From positions 2,294,001 through 2,358,000 of the forward strand of contig NZ_JACIBU010000001.1 in NCBI RefSeq assembly GCF_014195485.1: 64,000 bases of DNA, in the 5' to 3' direction. Positions 26,301-34,542 of the stretch are shown here, in pieces (positions within the stretch are counted from its first letter, which is position 1; each line of letters opens with the position of its first letter). The notes below the pieces were generated by a model. The model saw nothing but the letters and a program-made list of their open reading frames with translations, was not told the DNA's origin and ran no database searches. Source of the stretch: Modestobacter versicolor (GTDB taxonomy: Bacteria; Actinomycetota; Actinomycetes; Mycobacteriales; Geodermatophilaceae). Both the position numbers and the translations under genes were made by a program.

Positions 26301-26418
26301 CCCGGCCGCCGTGCTCAGCCACGTGCCGGTGCCGGTCGCCATGGTCGACGGTTCGCGGGCCACCGCGCACCGCTGGGCCTCGCTGCTGTGTGAGCGCCTG
26401 GAGGAGATGGACGCATGA
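23311..26418 (+). CDS. FlhF-like protein with huge Ala/Glu/Arg helix and degenerate GTPase motif
   Basis: A 1035-residue protein following flhA, the usual flhF position. Residues about 4-55 resemble the FlhF B domain ([20 protein letters not shown], then a GGMFGFF segment). Residues about 240-537 are Ala/Glu/Arg-rich and predicted helical. Within them, residues 345-509 are 33 uninterrupted pentads R-x-[EQ]-A-[AE]. The C-terminal region (about 800-1035) has a Rossmann-like order, but the position of the P-loop reads [10 protein letters not shown] (from 872) and lacks the Lys and Thr of GKTT. The G3 position reads VDAPLRTSG instead of DTAGR. GTP hydrolysis therefore looks lost. FlhF normally recruits the flagellar basal body to its site. 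The family call is inference and the catalytic loss is read directly. Confidence 0.6.
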   Translation: MPTQSVEAATRDEAIAAARDKFGPTARVVGVRRIRSGGMFGFFTNERFIAEVEVSKPAPVGGPDSGTLLKVGAREERPEASMDDRMRELADLLGAAQEQPSVGLYGRSGPAAEPAPARAAASAGHLVGLAGDDRPAGRSTTPPSGRFDAAVADRFGAPASVPSPARVGAAASPAGRRSAAPQRAAATPKPFTPARHTLMLSPDELAPVVPEPAEPAASSAPAKPSPFAAALTRMVASNPVQAAAEAAADAAAAEAAATEAAAADAAAAQAAAVEAAAAEAARAAAARIDAAAAEAARLRAEAAAAEAARLQAAAAAAEAARLEAEAAAAEAARLEAEAAAAEAARVEAARIEAARLEAARVEAARLEAERQEAARLEAERQEAARLEAARIEAARVEAERAEAERAEAARLEAARIEAARLEAERLEAARIQAARIEAERIEAARIEAARIEAERIEAERAEAARLEAARLEAARLEAARLEAARIEAARIEAARIEAERAEAARLQAAAEAARIEAAAAAEVERLRAEAAAEAREAAPLSMVESVRSADEELAALLEEVLAANGSGRGRHRLPESLAHAAEATASPAVAATAPAAEERVLDVPEPWAYATAAAETSAYDTGSYRTDHVAHAWASDARVAQRAAQVAAAQSLVVDAVVVDETPAEEAPLVESRPVEVPAPVPVEEDFFAVPVSLSPAMARTASDPAPLPLDATMHLPRLSITGGSTMLSGRPAVPAPRRGRPPVPASRKAVTGRPQVATRPVPIPVPIGSRSTAGALPGASGDEPGSRLATVTRLVPATTSTALAPFTMSGAEELVVRLLTLGLPDFMLGHDFTADAATRGVYAALTRTLAERLPAAPLLPTEPGDVLMVVGPGAETFAAARSLAVSLRLQPEDVQWAASGALAGLAPEPSRITSLETAAERQRVSTTTGTVTVVAVDAPLRTSGGPWLEHMLSVWEPTAVWAVLDSTRKPEDLVPWLDGLPRLDAVVVQDTESTADPAAVLSHVPVPVAMVDGSRATAHRWASLLCERLEEMDA
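24343..24837 (+). repeat. 15-bp tandem repeat encoding 33 pentapeptides
   Basis: 33 consecutive 15-base units, in frame, each encoding R-x-[EQ]-A-[AE], where x is I, L, V, A or Q. Synonymous variation is present among units, with a near-identical run (CTCGAGGCTGCTCGG) around 24710-24760 that suggests recent slippage. Before it (from about 24199) the same protein shows a 12-residue period of EAARL plus Ala-rich filler. Confidence 0.9.
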
Positions 26419-26663
26419 TCAGCCCGTTCCGCGGCGACGTCGTGCTGACCGGCTTCGTGCTGGCCATCCCGGTGCTGCTGCTCGGGATGCGCGGTGACTT
26501 CTCCGCGGACGACGTCATCACCCGGCTGCTGTGGTGCCTGGCCGCCGGCTGGGTCGCGGTCACCGTGGTGCGGCTGGCCAGCACCCCGCCGGTGCCGCCG
26601 AAGAAGACGGCGGAGCCGGCTGCGGCCGGCGCGGAGCCCGACGGCGAGCCCGCCCCCGCCTGA
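26415..26663 (+). CDS. Small two-helix membrane protein after the FlhF-like gene
   Basis: An 82-residue protein starting in an ATGA overlap with the FlhF-like gene, so probably co-expressed. Two hydrophobic segments (about 8-24 and 36-54) with [17 protein letters not shown], then a charged, Pro/Ala-rich tail. I do not recognise a family. Context suggests a membrane partner of the FlhF-like protein, but there is no direct evidence. It is the last gene of the flagellar island and is followed by a palindromic repeat. Confidence 0.7.
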   Translation: MISPFRGDVVLTGFVLAIPVLLLGMRGDFSADDVITRLLWCLAAGWVAVTVVRLASTPPVPPKKTAEPAAAGAEPDGEPAPA

Positions 26664-26679
26664 TCCACCCGGCACGGTG

Positions 26680-26753
26680 CCGCAGTGCACGCGCTCCGGT
26701 CGCATCGCTCGTGCTGCGGCACGTGCACCGCGGCAGGAGGGCGTGCACTGCGG
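26680..26753. repeat. Family B palindromic repeat (copy 1)
   Basis: A perfect 13-bp outer stem, CCGCAGTGCACGC (26680-26692) with its complement 26741-26753. Inside is a further imperfect stem around GTGCTGCGG and CCGCGGCA. Related palindromes lie at 27754-27839 and 42123-42192. Here it ends the flagellar island. Confidence 0.7.
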
Positions 26754-26830
26754 CGTCCACACCCTGGAGGTGCGTCCACAGTCGGCCGCGCACGGCACCA
26801 CCGGCCCGGCCGTTCCCCGACGCTCCTGGG

Positions 26831-27757
26831 ATGAGCACCGCAGCAGAGCCGCCGCGGCTCGTCACCAGGCCGCAGGCCCTGGCGGCCGGCCTCGTCGACG
26901 ACGAGATCCGGCGACGGCGGCGACGCGGCCAGTGGACGACCCTGCAGCGAGGCGCCTACCTGGCCGGTCCCGGACGCCCGGACCGACGGCAACGCCATCT
27001 CCTGGCCGTCGAGGCCACCCTGGCAGGCCTCCGCGTCCCGGCCGTCCTCAGCCATGCTTCGGCCGCCGCACTGCACGGGCTGCCGCTCTGGGGCCTCGCC
27101 CTCAGCAAGGTCCATGTCACCCGGCAGCCACCGGCCCGCAGTGCCGACGAGGCCCGCCTGCGGTCGCACGTCGCCCGGCTCGGCCCGGACGACGTCGTGG
27201 ACGTGGGCGGGACCACGGTCACCAGCCTCGCGCGCACCGTCACCGACCTGGCGAGGGCCGCCCCCTTCCCGGTCGCCCTCGTCATCGCCGACGCGGCACT
27301 CGCGAGCGGCCGGACGTCGCCCGACGAGCTGAGGGCCTGCCTCGCCGCCGGCGCCGGGACGCGCGGCACCCGGTCGGCCCGCAGGGCCCTGCTGGCAGCA
27401 GACGGGCGCAGCGAGAGCGTCGGGGAGAGTCGCAGCCGGGCACTGATGATCGACGCCGGCCTGCTCCTGCCCGATCTGCAGGTGGCGGTGGCCGGACCTG
27501 ACGGGCGGCTCATCGGCCGCAGCGACTTCGGCTGGCGAGGTCACCGCCTGCTCGGTGAGTTCGACGGGCGCGTGAAGTACGGGCGGCTGCTCCGCCCGGG
27601 TCAGCACCCGGGAGACGTGGTGTTCGCCGAGAAGCTCCGCGAAGACGCGCTGCGGGCCGAGGACTGGGGCATGGTCCGCTGGGTCTGGGATGACCTGGCC
27701 GCGCCGGCCGGGCTCGTCGCCGGGTGGCAGCGGGCGCTCGACCGCGGAACGCACTGA
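26831..27757 (+). CDS. AbiEi-like N-terminal plus PD-(D/E)XK-like nuclease domain protein
   Basis: A 308-residue protein. The N-terminus is a winged-helix AbiEi-type domain (VTRPQALAAGLVDDEIRRRR, then GQWTTLQRGAYLAG), and the C-terminus is a DUF559-like restriction-endonuclease fold with GESRSR (Glu199), GRSDFGW (Asp232) and GEFDGRVKYG (Glu243, Lys249). These fit a PD-(D/E)XK active site. Such proteins are very common and multicopy in high-GC actinobacteria; their role is unknown and they usually lack a toxin partner, as here. Start ATG 26831. The gene is flanked on both sides by family B palindromes. Confidence 0.7.
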   Translation: MSTAAEPPRLVTRPQALAAGLVDDEIRRRRRRGQWTTLQRGAYLAGPGRPDRRQRHLLAVEATLAGLRVPAVLSHASAAALHGLPLWGLALSKVHVTRQPPARSADEARLRSHVARLGPDDVVDVGGTTVTSLARTVTDLARAAPFPVALVIADAALASGRTSPDELRACLAAGAGTRGTRSARRALLAADGRSESVGESRSRALMIDAGLLLPDLQVAVAGPDGRLIGRSDFGWRGHRLLGEFDGRVKYGRLLRPGQHPGDVVFAEKLREDALRAEDWGMVRWVWDDLAAPAGLVAGWQRALDRGTH

Positions 27758-27839
27758 CCCCGCAGTGCACGACCTCCCTCTGCACTGCACGTGCTGCAGC
27801 GCGTGCAGTGCAGAGGAACGGCGTGCAGTGCGGGGTCAG
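27754..27839. repeat. Family B palindromic repeat (copy 2), bidirectional terminator
   Basis: An outer 18-bp stem with one mismatch (27754-27771 with 27822-27839) and a perfect 15-bp inner stem (27777-27791 with 27802-27816) with a 10-base loop. It sits between convergent genes and includes the stop codon of the upstream one. It very probably terminates transcription from both sides. Confidence 0.8.
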
Positions 27840-27857
27840 CGCACAGCGTCGAGCGGG

Positions 27858-29153
27858 TCAGAGCGGGAGGTCCTCCAGCATCTCGGTCACCAGCGCCGCG
27901 ATCGGCGACCGCTCCGAGCGGGTGAGGGTCACGTGGGCGAACAGCGGGTGGCCCTTGAGCGCCTCGATCACCGCGGTCACGCCGTCGTGCCGGCCCACCC
28001 GCAGGTTGTCGCGCTGCGCCACGTCGTGGGTCAGCACGACGCGGGAGTTGGTGCCCAGCCGCGACAGCACGGTGAGCAGCACCCCGCGCTCGAGCGACTG
28101 CGCCTCGTCGACGATCACGAAGCTGTCGTGCAGCGACCGGCCGCGGATGTGGGTCAGCGGCAGCACCTCGATCAGCCCGCGCGCCACGATCTCGTCCAGC
28201 ACGTCGCTGCTGACCAGCGCACCCAGGGTGTCGAAGACCGCCTGCGCCCAGGGCGCCATCTTCTCGCCCTCGCTGCCGGGCAGGTAGCCGAGCTCCTGGC
28301 CCCCGACGGCGTACAGCGGCCGGAAGATGACCACCTTCTTGTGCGCCCGCCGCTCCATCACCGACTCCAGGCCGGCGCACAGCGCGAGCGCCGACTTGCC
28401 GGTGCCGGCGCGACCGCCCATCGAGACGATCCCGATCTCCGGGTCGAGCAGCAGGTCCAGCGCGATCCGCTGCTCGGCGGACCGGCCGTGCAGCCCGAAG
28501 GCGTCCCGGTCGCCGCGCACCAGCCGCACCTGCTTGTCCGGCAGCACCCGGCCGAGCGCCGACCCGCGGGCCGACAGCAGCACCAGCCCGGTGTGCGTGG
28601 GCAGCTCCGCGGCGGCCGGCAGGTACACCGACCCGTGCTCGTAGAGCGCCTGGATCTCCGGCTCGTCGACGGAGAGCTCGGTCATCCCGGTCCAGCCGGC
28701 GTTGACGACGCCGAGGCCGCGGTACTCCTCGGTGGCCAGCCCGACGGCGGCCGCCTTGACCCGCAGCGGCACGTCCTTGGTGACCAGGCAGACGTCGCGG
28801 CCCTCGGCCCGCAGGTTCAGCGCGACGACCATGATCCGGCTGTCGTTGCTGTCGTTGCGGAAACCGGCCGGCAGCACCGACGGGTCGCTGTGGTTGAGCT
28901 CGACGTGCAGCGTGCCCCCGGCGTCACCGATGGGCACCGGGGCGTCGAGCCGGCCGTGCAGCACCCGGAGGTCGTCGAGCATCCGCAGGGTCTGCCGGGC
29001 GAACCAGCCGAGTTCGGGGTGGTCGCGCTTGTCCTCCAGCTCACCGATCACCACGAGCGGCACCACCACGTCGTGCTCGTCGAACCGGGAGAGCGCGCCC
29101 GGGTCGGAGAGGAGCACGGAGGTGTCGAGGACGTACGTACGGCGAGTGCTCAC
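27858..29153 (-). CDS. PhoH family protein with N-terminal PIN domain (PhoH2)
   Basis: A 431-residue fusion. Residues about 5-140 form a PIN ribonuclease domain ([18 protein letters not shown] and [10 protein letters not shown], with acidic residues of the PIN site). Residues about 225-431 form a PhoH ATPase domain with Walker [13 protein letters not shown], Walker [11 protein letters not shown] and an R-finger region. PhoH2 proteins are RNA helicase/RNase enzymes. Start GTG 29153 is chosen because homology begins at the next residues; the frame is open to 29345. It converges with the AbiEi-like gene. Confidence 0.9.
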   Translation of the reverse strand: MSTRRTYVLDTSVLLSDPGALSRFDEHDVVVPLVVIGELEDKRDHPELGWFARQTLRMLDDLRVLHGRLDAPVPIGDAGGTLHVELNHSDPSVLPAGFRNDSNDSRIMVVALNLRAEGRDVCLVTKDVPLRVKAAAVGLATEEYRGLGVVNAGWTGMTELSVDEPEIQALYEHGSVYLPAAAELPTHTGLVLLSARGSALGRVLPDKQVRLVRGDRDAFGLHGRSAEQRIALDLLLDPEIGIVSMGGRAGTGKSALALCAGLESVMERRAHKKVVIFRPLYAVGGQELGYLPGSEGEKMAPWAQAVFDTLGALVSSDVLDEIVARGLIEVLPLTHIRGRSLHDSFVIVDEAQSLERGVLLTVLSRLGTNSRVVLTHDVAQRDNLRVGRHDGVTAVIEALKGHPLFAHVTLTRSERSPIAALVTEMLEDLPL

Positions 29154-29374
29154 GAGTCGGCTCCCGTGGGGCGCACAGCGCGCCCCGGCTCGAAGGTGGC
29201 CGGGTCCCGGCGCAGGGGCCGGGACGCGGCCCCCTTGGTGAACGATCTCCGTCGCACCAACCGGGCCTCCCGTGGACGACGAGGTGAGCTCGTCCTCCAC
29301 CGCGGACGCTAGGCCCTCCTGCCGACAGAAGCACCAGCGGGACACGCCAACGAGTGACGTGTGTTGTCAGTTCG
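29154..29374. other. Intergenic region upstream of the PhoH2 gene
   Basis: About 220 bases between two minus-strand genes. I see no strong hairpin, tRNA or repeat. The frame of the PhoH2 gene continues into it, so an N-terminal extension cannot be excluded, but the sequence there is Pro/Arg/Gly-rich and does not resemble the family. The promoter is probably here. Confidence 0.4.
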
Positions 29375-30171
29375 TCAGCTGGACTCCTGCCGGAAACGTC
29401 GGACGCCGAACCACCAGCCGACGACCCCCATGGCCACGGTCAGCCCGGCGCCCCACCACGCGGTGCCGCTGCCGTAGTCGCCCTCGAAGAAGGCCCGGGT
29501 GCCCTCGACGACGTGCTTGAGCGGGTTGACGTCGCTGACCGCCTGCAGCCAGCCGGGCGCCAGCGTCATCGGCAGCAGGATGCCCGACAGCAGCAGCACC
29601 GGCAGGACGACGGCGTTCAGCAGCGGGGCGAACGCGTCCTCGCTCTTCAGCGTGAGCGCCAGCGCGTAGGAGACCGAGGCGAACGCCGCGCCCAGCAGCG
29701 CGATGACCACCAGGGTGAGCACCACGCCGAGCACCGGTGCGCGCAGCCCGAGCGGGATGGACACCAGCACCAGCAGGGTGCCCTGCACGAGCAGGACGAC
29801 GACGTCGCGCAGCACCCGCCCGAGCAGCAGCGCGGTGCGGCTGGCCGGGGTGACCCGCTGGCTCTCGATCACGCCGGCCCGGTACTCGGCGATCAGCCCG
29901 AAGCCGACGAACAGCGCGCCGAAGATGCCCAGCTGCACCAGGATCCCCGGCACGAACAGCTGGTAGGCGTTGCCGGAGCCGAGCTGGCCGGACAGCGGCT
30001 CGAGCAGCGGGCCGAACAGCAGGATGTAGAGGATCGGCTGCAGCAGGCTGATGACCAGCCAGGCCGGGTTGCGCAGCGACATCCGCATCGCCCGGGCGAA
30101 GACCGTGTACGTGTCGCGCACCAGGTTGCTGCGCGCGTCGGTCGCCGCCGGGGCCTGGGCGCGGGTCGTGC

Positions 30172-30175
<4 letters not shown>
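29375..30175 (-). CDS. DrrB-type ABC-2 exporter permease
   Basis: A 266-residue protein with six TM helices of the ABC-2 family, including the LQPILYILLFGPLLEPL start and the LSGILLPMTLAPGWLQAVSDVNPLKHVVEG pattern seen before the last helices, read here in pieces. It pairs with the ATPase gene whose stop overlaps its start (ATGA), forming a two-gene exporter of the daunorubicin-resistance type. The substrate is unknown. It lies last in its unit. Confidence 0.9.
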
Positions 30176-31167
<992 letters not shown>

Positions 31168-31217
31168 GGCGCGCAGTGTCCACCGGGGCGGTGACAGGAG
31201 TCGACCGGGTTCTGCCC

Positions 31218-31394
31218 TCAGCGCTCCCGGCGCGGCCGGACGGCCACCGCGGCCCAGACCAGCGGCACCAGCAGCACCGGCCACTGCAGCGAGAGGTCGC
31301 CCAGCCAGAGCAGCCCGACCAGCAGCAGCACCGCCAGCCAGCCCGCCGTCCAGAGCCCGAGCAGGCGCCGTTCCCGCGGCGTCGTCGGCACCAC
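31218..31394 (-). CDS. Small two-helix membrane protein
   Basis: 58 residues starting at GTG 31394, five bases after the stop of the DUF885 peptidase gene and in the same direction. Two hydrophobic helices (about 14-30 and 37-52, with LLGLWTAGWLAVLLLVGLLW) end in a basic tail RPRRER. I do not recognise a family. Close spacing suggests co-expression with the peptidase gene. Confidence 0.6.
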   Translation of the reverse strand: MVPTTPRERRLLGLWTAGWLAVLLLVGLLWLGDLSLQWPVLLVPLVWAAVAVRPRRER

Positions 31395-31399
31395 GACGG

Positions 31400-32617
31400 T
31401 CAGGCGGCCGCGAGCTCTGCCGCGACGACCGCCGGGGTCAGCGGCTCGTCGAGCAGCCGCAGGAAGCGGTCGGCCACCGACTGCTCCGCCGGGCGGGCGG
31501 CCAGCCAGGTGGACAGCAGGTCGAAGCCCTCGACGTAGGTGGAGATGTAGGCGCGCCACAGCGGGTCGGTGAGGAACCGCAGCTGCTGGGCGGCCCGGTC
31601 GTGGCTGACCAGCGCCCAGCGCTGCAGGTGGGCGATGACCTCGTCGGGGTCGGCGCCGCGGTCGTGCAGCAGGATCGCGGCGTCCTGGCGGACCCGGTTC
31701 AGCGGGGCGGCGGCCGCCGCGACCCGCTCGGCCAGGTGCCCGTCGAAGCGCAGCCCCAGGTCGCCGAGGACGTCGGCGGCCCACGGCCCCCACCCCGCAC
31801 CGATGGAGGCCTCCACGCCGAGGTCGGCGAGCCCCTCGGCCATCAGGCACTCGGGGGTGTTCACCAGGAAGACCGTGTGCTCCAGGTGCTGGTCGCGCTC
31901 GACCAGCCCGCGCTCCTTGCGGCAGTGCTCGGTGTGGTGACCGGGGTAGGACTCGTGGGCCACCAGGTGCGGCAGCTGGGCGAGGCGGTGGGGCAGGTCG
32001 GCGTTGATCGCCACCCGGGAGCGGTAGTCGCCCTCGTAGTAGTTGAAGCCCGACCACGGCTTGTCGGTGACCACCTCGTACTGCACCGTCTCGGCCTCGG
32101 GCAGCCCGTACTGGCCGCGCACCCGGTCGCGCAGCGCCGAGGAGAGCGCGTGCACCGCGGACTCCAGCTTCGCCGGCGGGCACTCCTCGCGCCGCCGGTG
32201 CACCGCGTACCGCTCGGCGAGCGTGCCGCCGCCGGGCAGCAGCTGCTCCAGCTCGGCGTGCGCGGCGGCGTACTCCGCCGGGTCGCCGAGCGTCACCTGC
32301 ACCTGGAAGTACGCCTCGACCTCGGCGATGAAGCCGACCGGCTCGCCGCCCATCTTGCGGGCGGTGCACTCCAGGCCGGTCAGCTGGCCGCGCAGGTAGG
32401 CGGTCCGGTCGGCCGGCAGGGACGCCGAGTCGAGCTCGGCGAGCAGTGCCCGGGCCTGGTCGCGCAGCCGCTGCGGGGTGGCCGCGGGCTCGTCGGCGAC
32501 GGCGGCGCGCAGCCGCGGGTCACCGGTGTAGGCGTCGACGAAGCCGGACTCCAGCCGGTCGAAGCGCAGGCCCAGCCGCACGTACTCCAGGGGGACGTCG
32601 ACCGCTCCGGCTGCCAT
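31400..32617 (-). CDS. DUF885 family metallopeptidase-like protein
   Basis: A 405-residue protein of the DUF885 family, related to gluzincin metallopeptidases. The signature HLVAHESYPGHHTEH contains HExxxGH-like zinc-ligand spacing, and ECLMAEGLADLGVE supplies a downstream Glu. The early GFNYYEGDYRSR and later NRVRQDAAILLHDRG segments are also typical. ATG 32617 is chosen because the upstream frame runs into an interspersed repeat. Substrate and localisation are unknown; no signal peptide is seen, so it is probably cytoplasmic. Confidence 0.85.
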   Translation of the reverse strand: MAAGAVDVPLEYVRLGLRFDRLESGFVDAYTGDPRLRAAVADEPAATPQRLRDQARALLAELDSASLPADRTAYLRGQLTGLECTARKMGGEPVGFIAEVEAYFQVQVTLGDPAEYAAAHAELEQLLPGGGTLAERYAVHRRREECPPAKLESAVHALSSALRDRVRGQYGLPEAETVQYEVVTDKPWSGFNYYEGDYRSRVAINADLPHRLAQLPHLVAHESYPGHHTEHCRKERGLVERDQHLEHTVFLVNTPECLMAEGLADLGVEASIGAGWGPWAADVLGDLGLRFDGHLAERVAAAAAPLNRVRQDAAILLHDRGADPDEVIAHLQRWALVSHDRAAQQLRFLTDPLWRAYISTYVEGFDLLSTWLAARPAEQSVADRFLRLLDEPLTPAVVAAELAAA

Positions 32618-32659
32618 GCGACCGATCTTCTCAGCCGCCGCGACACAGGCGGCTCCCGC

Positions 32660-32782
32660 CCCGGTTCCGCTCCTCGGTCGCTGTGCGACCAGTCGCCTCC
32701 GCGCTCGCTCCGCTCCTCGGTCGCTGGCGCTCCCTGCGATGCTCACTCGCTGTCGGCTCCTGCGCTCCCTGCGATGCTCGCC
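32660..32782 (-). repeat. Family C interspersed repeat, tandem copies between the prenyl synthase and DUF885 genes
   Basis: Read on the minus strand, GAGCATCGCAGGGAGCG occurs twice and GCGACCGAGGAGCGGA twice in tandem over about 120 bases. The same core lies on the plus strand between fliP and fliQ (18802-18880). No coding potential is evident in the spacer. Confidence 0.7.
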
Positions 32783-32788
32783 GGAGCG

Positions 32789-33568
32789 TCAGCCGCCGAA
32801 ACGGCGGTGCCGGGCGGCGTAGTCGCGCAGCGCCCGCAGGAAGTCCGCCCGCCGGAAGTCCGGCCAGTACACGTCGGTGAAGTGGAACTCCGAGTTCGCC
32901 GTCTGCCAGAGCAGGAAGCCCGACAGCCGCTGCTCGCCGCTGGTCCGGATCACCAGGTCCGGGTCGGGCTGGCCGCGGGTGTAGAGGTGCTCGGCGATGT
33001 GGTCGACCTCGAGGGCCTCGACCAGCTCGGGCAGCGTCGTCCCCCGCTCGGCGTGCTCGGCCAGCAGCGACCGGACGGCGTCGGCGATCTCCCGGCGACC
33101 GCCGTAGCCGACGGCGAGGTTCACCGTCGCCCCCGGGCGGCCCTGGGTGTCGTCGGCGGCCTTCTTCAGCACCGCGGCGGTCTCCGCCGGCAGCAGCTCC
33201 AGGGCGCCCATCGGCCGCAGCTGCCACCGGCGGTCGGGCCGGGACAGGTCGGTGGCGACGTCCTCGATGATCGACAGCAGCGCGCTCAGCTCGGGCTCAG
33301 GGCGGCTCAGGTTGTCGGTGGAGAGCAGGAAGAGCGTGACCACCTGGACGCCGGCGTCGTCGCACCAGCCGAGCAGGTCGACGATCTTCTCCGCGCCGCG
33401 GCGGTGGCCGTGGGCGACGTCCTCCAGGCCGATGGCCCGCGCCCAGCGGCGGTTGCCGTCCATGATCACACCCACGTGCCGGGGGGTGTCGGCCCCCAGG
33501 AGCGCCCGCGCCAGGCGGCGCTCGTACAGCACGGTGAGCGTCTCGCGGACCCACGCGCGCACCCCCAC
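32789..33568 (-). CDS. Z-isoprenyl diphosphate synthase (UppS family)
   Basis: A 259-residue cis-prenyltransferase that condenses isopentenyl diphosphate onto an allylic primer for the polyprenyl-phosphate carriers of wall synthesis. The catalytic Asp is in VGVIMDGNRRWAR (Asp37), and the further motifs VTLFLLSTDNLSRP, IRTSGEQRLSGFLLWQ and ELHFTDVYWPDF-like FHFTDVYWPDF are present. In mycobacteria the homologue next to the hemolysin III gene (Rv1086) makes Z-farnesyl diphosphate, so a short-chain product is likely. GTG start at 33568; divergent from the TrhA gene. Confidence 0.93.
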   Translation of the reverse strand: MGVRAWVRETLTVLYERRLARALLGADTPRHVGVIMDGNRRWARAIGLEDVAHGHRRGAEKIVDLLGWCDDAGVQVVTLFLLSTDNLSRPEPELSALLSIIEDVATDLSRPDRRWQLRPMGALELLPAETAAVLKKAADDTQGRPGATVNLAVGYGGRREIADAVRSLLAEHAERGTTLPELVEALEVDHIAEHLYTRGQPDPDLVIRTSGEQRLSGFLLWQTANSEFHFTDVYWPDFRRADFLRALRDYAARHRRFGG

Positions 33569-33647
33569 GCCGCCACCCTAGGACCCGGGGGTCGCTCCGG
33601 CCGACCCCAGGCCCGGACGCGCCCAGGAAGCTCACAGCTCGTCCGAG

Positions 33648-33676
33648 ATGACGCGCTACCTACGGCTCCGTAACCT
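33648..33676 (+). promoter_or_regulatory. Promoter and palindrome before the TrhA gene
   Basis: A good vegetative-type promoter: -35 ATGACG (33648-33653), 17 bases, -10 TAACCT (33671-33676). Transcription should begin near ATG 33684, giving a leaderless message. TACGG-CT-CCGTA (33661-33672) is a perfect 5+5 palindrome overlapping the -10 box, in a position suited to a repressor of TetR type. The upstream ATG at 33648 is part of the -35 and not a start. Confidence 0.55.
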
Positions 33677-33683
33677 CGGTCGC

Positions 33684-34511
33684 ATGACCGTCTCCTCAGA
33701 CCGCGAGGACCACGTCCGGGTCAGTGCCGACGGCGCAGAGCTCGAGGCCCCGCTGGCCGAGGCGCTGCGCACCGTCCACGACGAGGGCGAGCACGTCGAC
33801 GGCATCGCCCGGCAGGGCGAGTGGGCGCTCAGCGACTACGGCGACCGCGACTACGACCACCCCGACTCGCGGCCCCGGATGCGCGGCTGGCTGCACCTGT
33901 TCGCGTTCTTCGGCTCGATCGTGGCCGCGGCGGTGCTGATCCCGCTGGCCTTCGTCGAGGGCCCGCGCGCGGGCTTCCCGGTGAGCGTCTACTGCCTCAC
34001 CATCCTGGGGCTGTTCGGGGTCAGCGCGCTGTACCACCGGCGCCGCTGGTCGCCGCGCGGGTGGGCGCTGATGAAGCGCGCCGACCACTCGATGATCTTC
34101 CTGTTCATCGCCGGCACCTACACGCCGTTCTCCTTCCTGGCGGTGCCCGAGCCGACCGGCTGGTGGCTGCTCGGCGGGGTGTGGACCGGCGCCGTGCTCG
34201 GCATCGCGCTCAAGATGGTCTGGCCGCACGCGCCGCGCTGGCTCGGCGTGCCGATCTACCTCGGGCTGGGCTGGGCGGCGGTGTTCGTGCTGGTCGACAT
34301 CCTCGACCTGGTCGGCGTCACCGTGCTGGTTCTGATGGCGGTCGGTGGCCTGCTCTACAGCGTCGGCGCGATCGCCTACGCGTCCAAGCGGCCGAACCCC
34401 TGGCCGGGTACCTTCGGCTACCACGAGGTGTTCCACGCGATGACCATCGTGGCGGCGACCTGCCACTACATCGCCGTCTACTTCGCGATCTACAACTCGC
34501 CCTTCGTCTGA
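33684..34511 (+). CDS. trhA: TrhA/hemolysin III (PAQR family) membrane protein
   Basis: A 275-residue protein with seven TM helices. The PAQR signature residues are present: FGVSALYHRRRWSPRGWALM, then RADHSMIFLFIAGTYTPFSF, and the C-terminal GYHEVFHAMTIVAATCHYIA with its paired His. TrhA-type proteins affect membrane fluidity and energetics. The N-terminal 60 residues are an acidic cytoplasmic extension. ATG 33684 is preferred to 33648 because of the promoter placement. A short hairpin follows the stop. Confidence 0.9.
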   Translation: MTVSSDREDHVRVSADGAELEAPLAEALRTVHDEGEHVDGIARQGEWALSDYGDRDYDHPDSRPRMRGWLHLFAFFGSIVAAAVLIPLAFVEGPRAGFPVSVYCLTILGLFGVSALYHRRRWSPRGWALMKRADHSMIFLFIAGTYTPFSFLAVPEPTGWWLLGGVWTGAVLGIALKMVWPHAPRWLGVPIYLGLGWAAVFVLVDILDLVGVTVLVLMAVGGLLYSVGAIAYASKRPNPWPGTFGYHEVFHAMTIVAATCHYIAVYFAIYNSPFV

Positions 34512-34519
34512 CGAACGAC

Positions 34520-34538
34520 CCCCTCGCCCTGCGAGGGG
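34520..34538. terminator. Bidirectional hairpin between TrhA and MenJ-like genes
   Basis: A perfect 8-bp stem (34520-34527 with 34531-34538), CCCCTCGC and GCGAGGGG, with a three-base loop between convergent genes. The flanks (GAACGACC before, GGCCGCTC after) resemble the edges of the family A terminators. Confidence 0.7.
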
Positions 34539-34542
34539 CCGC

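Noticed and set aside
23251..26370. A 1039-codon open frame on the minus strand, rich in Gly/Leu/Ser repeats
   Set aside because: It mirrors the pentad repeats of the FlhF-like gene, and the apparent repeats are their complement.
26831..27757. Type IV toxin-antitoxin system
   Set aside because: An AbiEi-like domain is present but no AbiEii nucleotidyltransferase lies beside it.
33648..33683. ATG 33648 as the TrhA start
   Set aside because: It is part of a good -35 box, and the residues it would add are not typical of the family.
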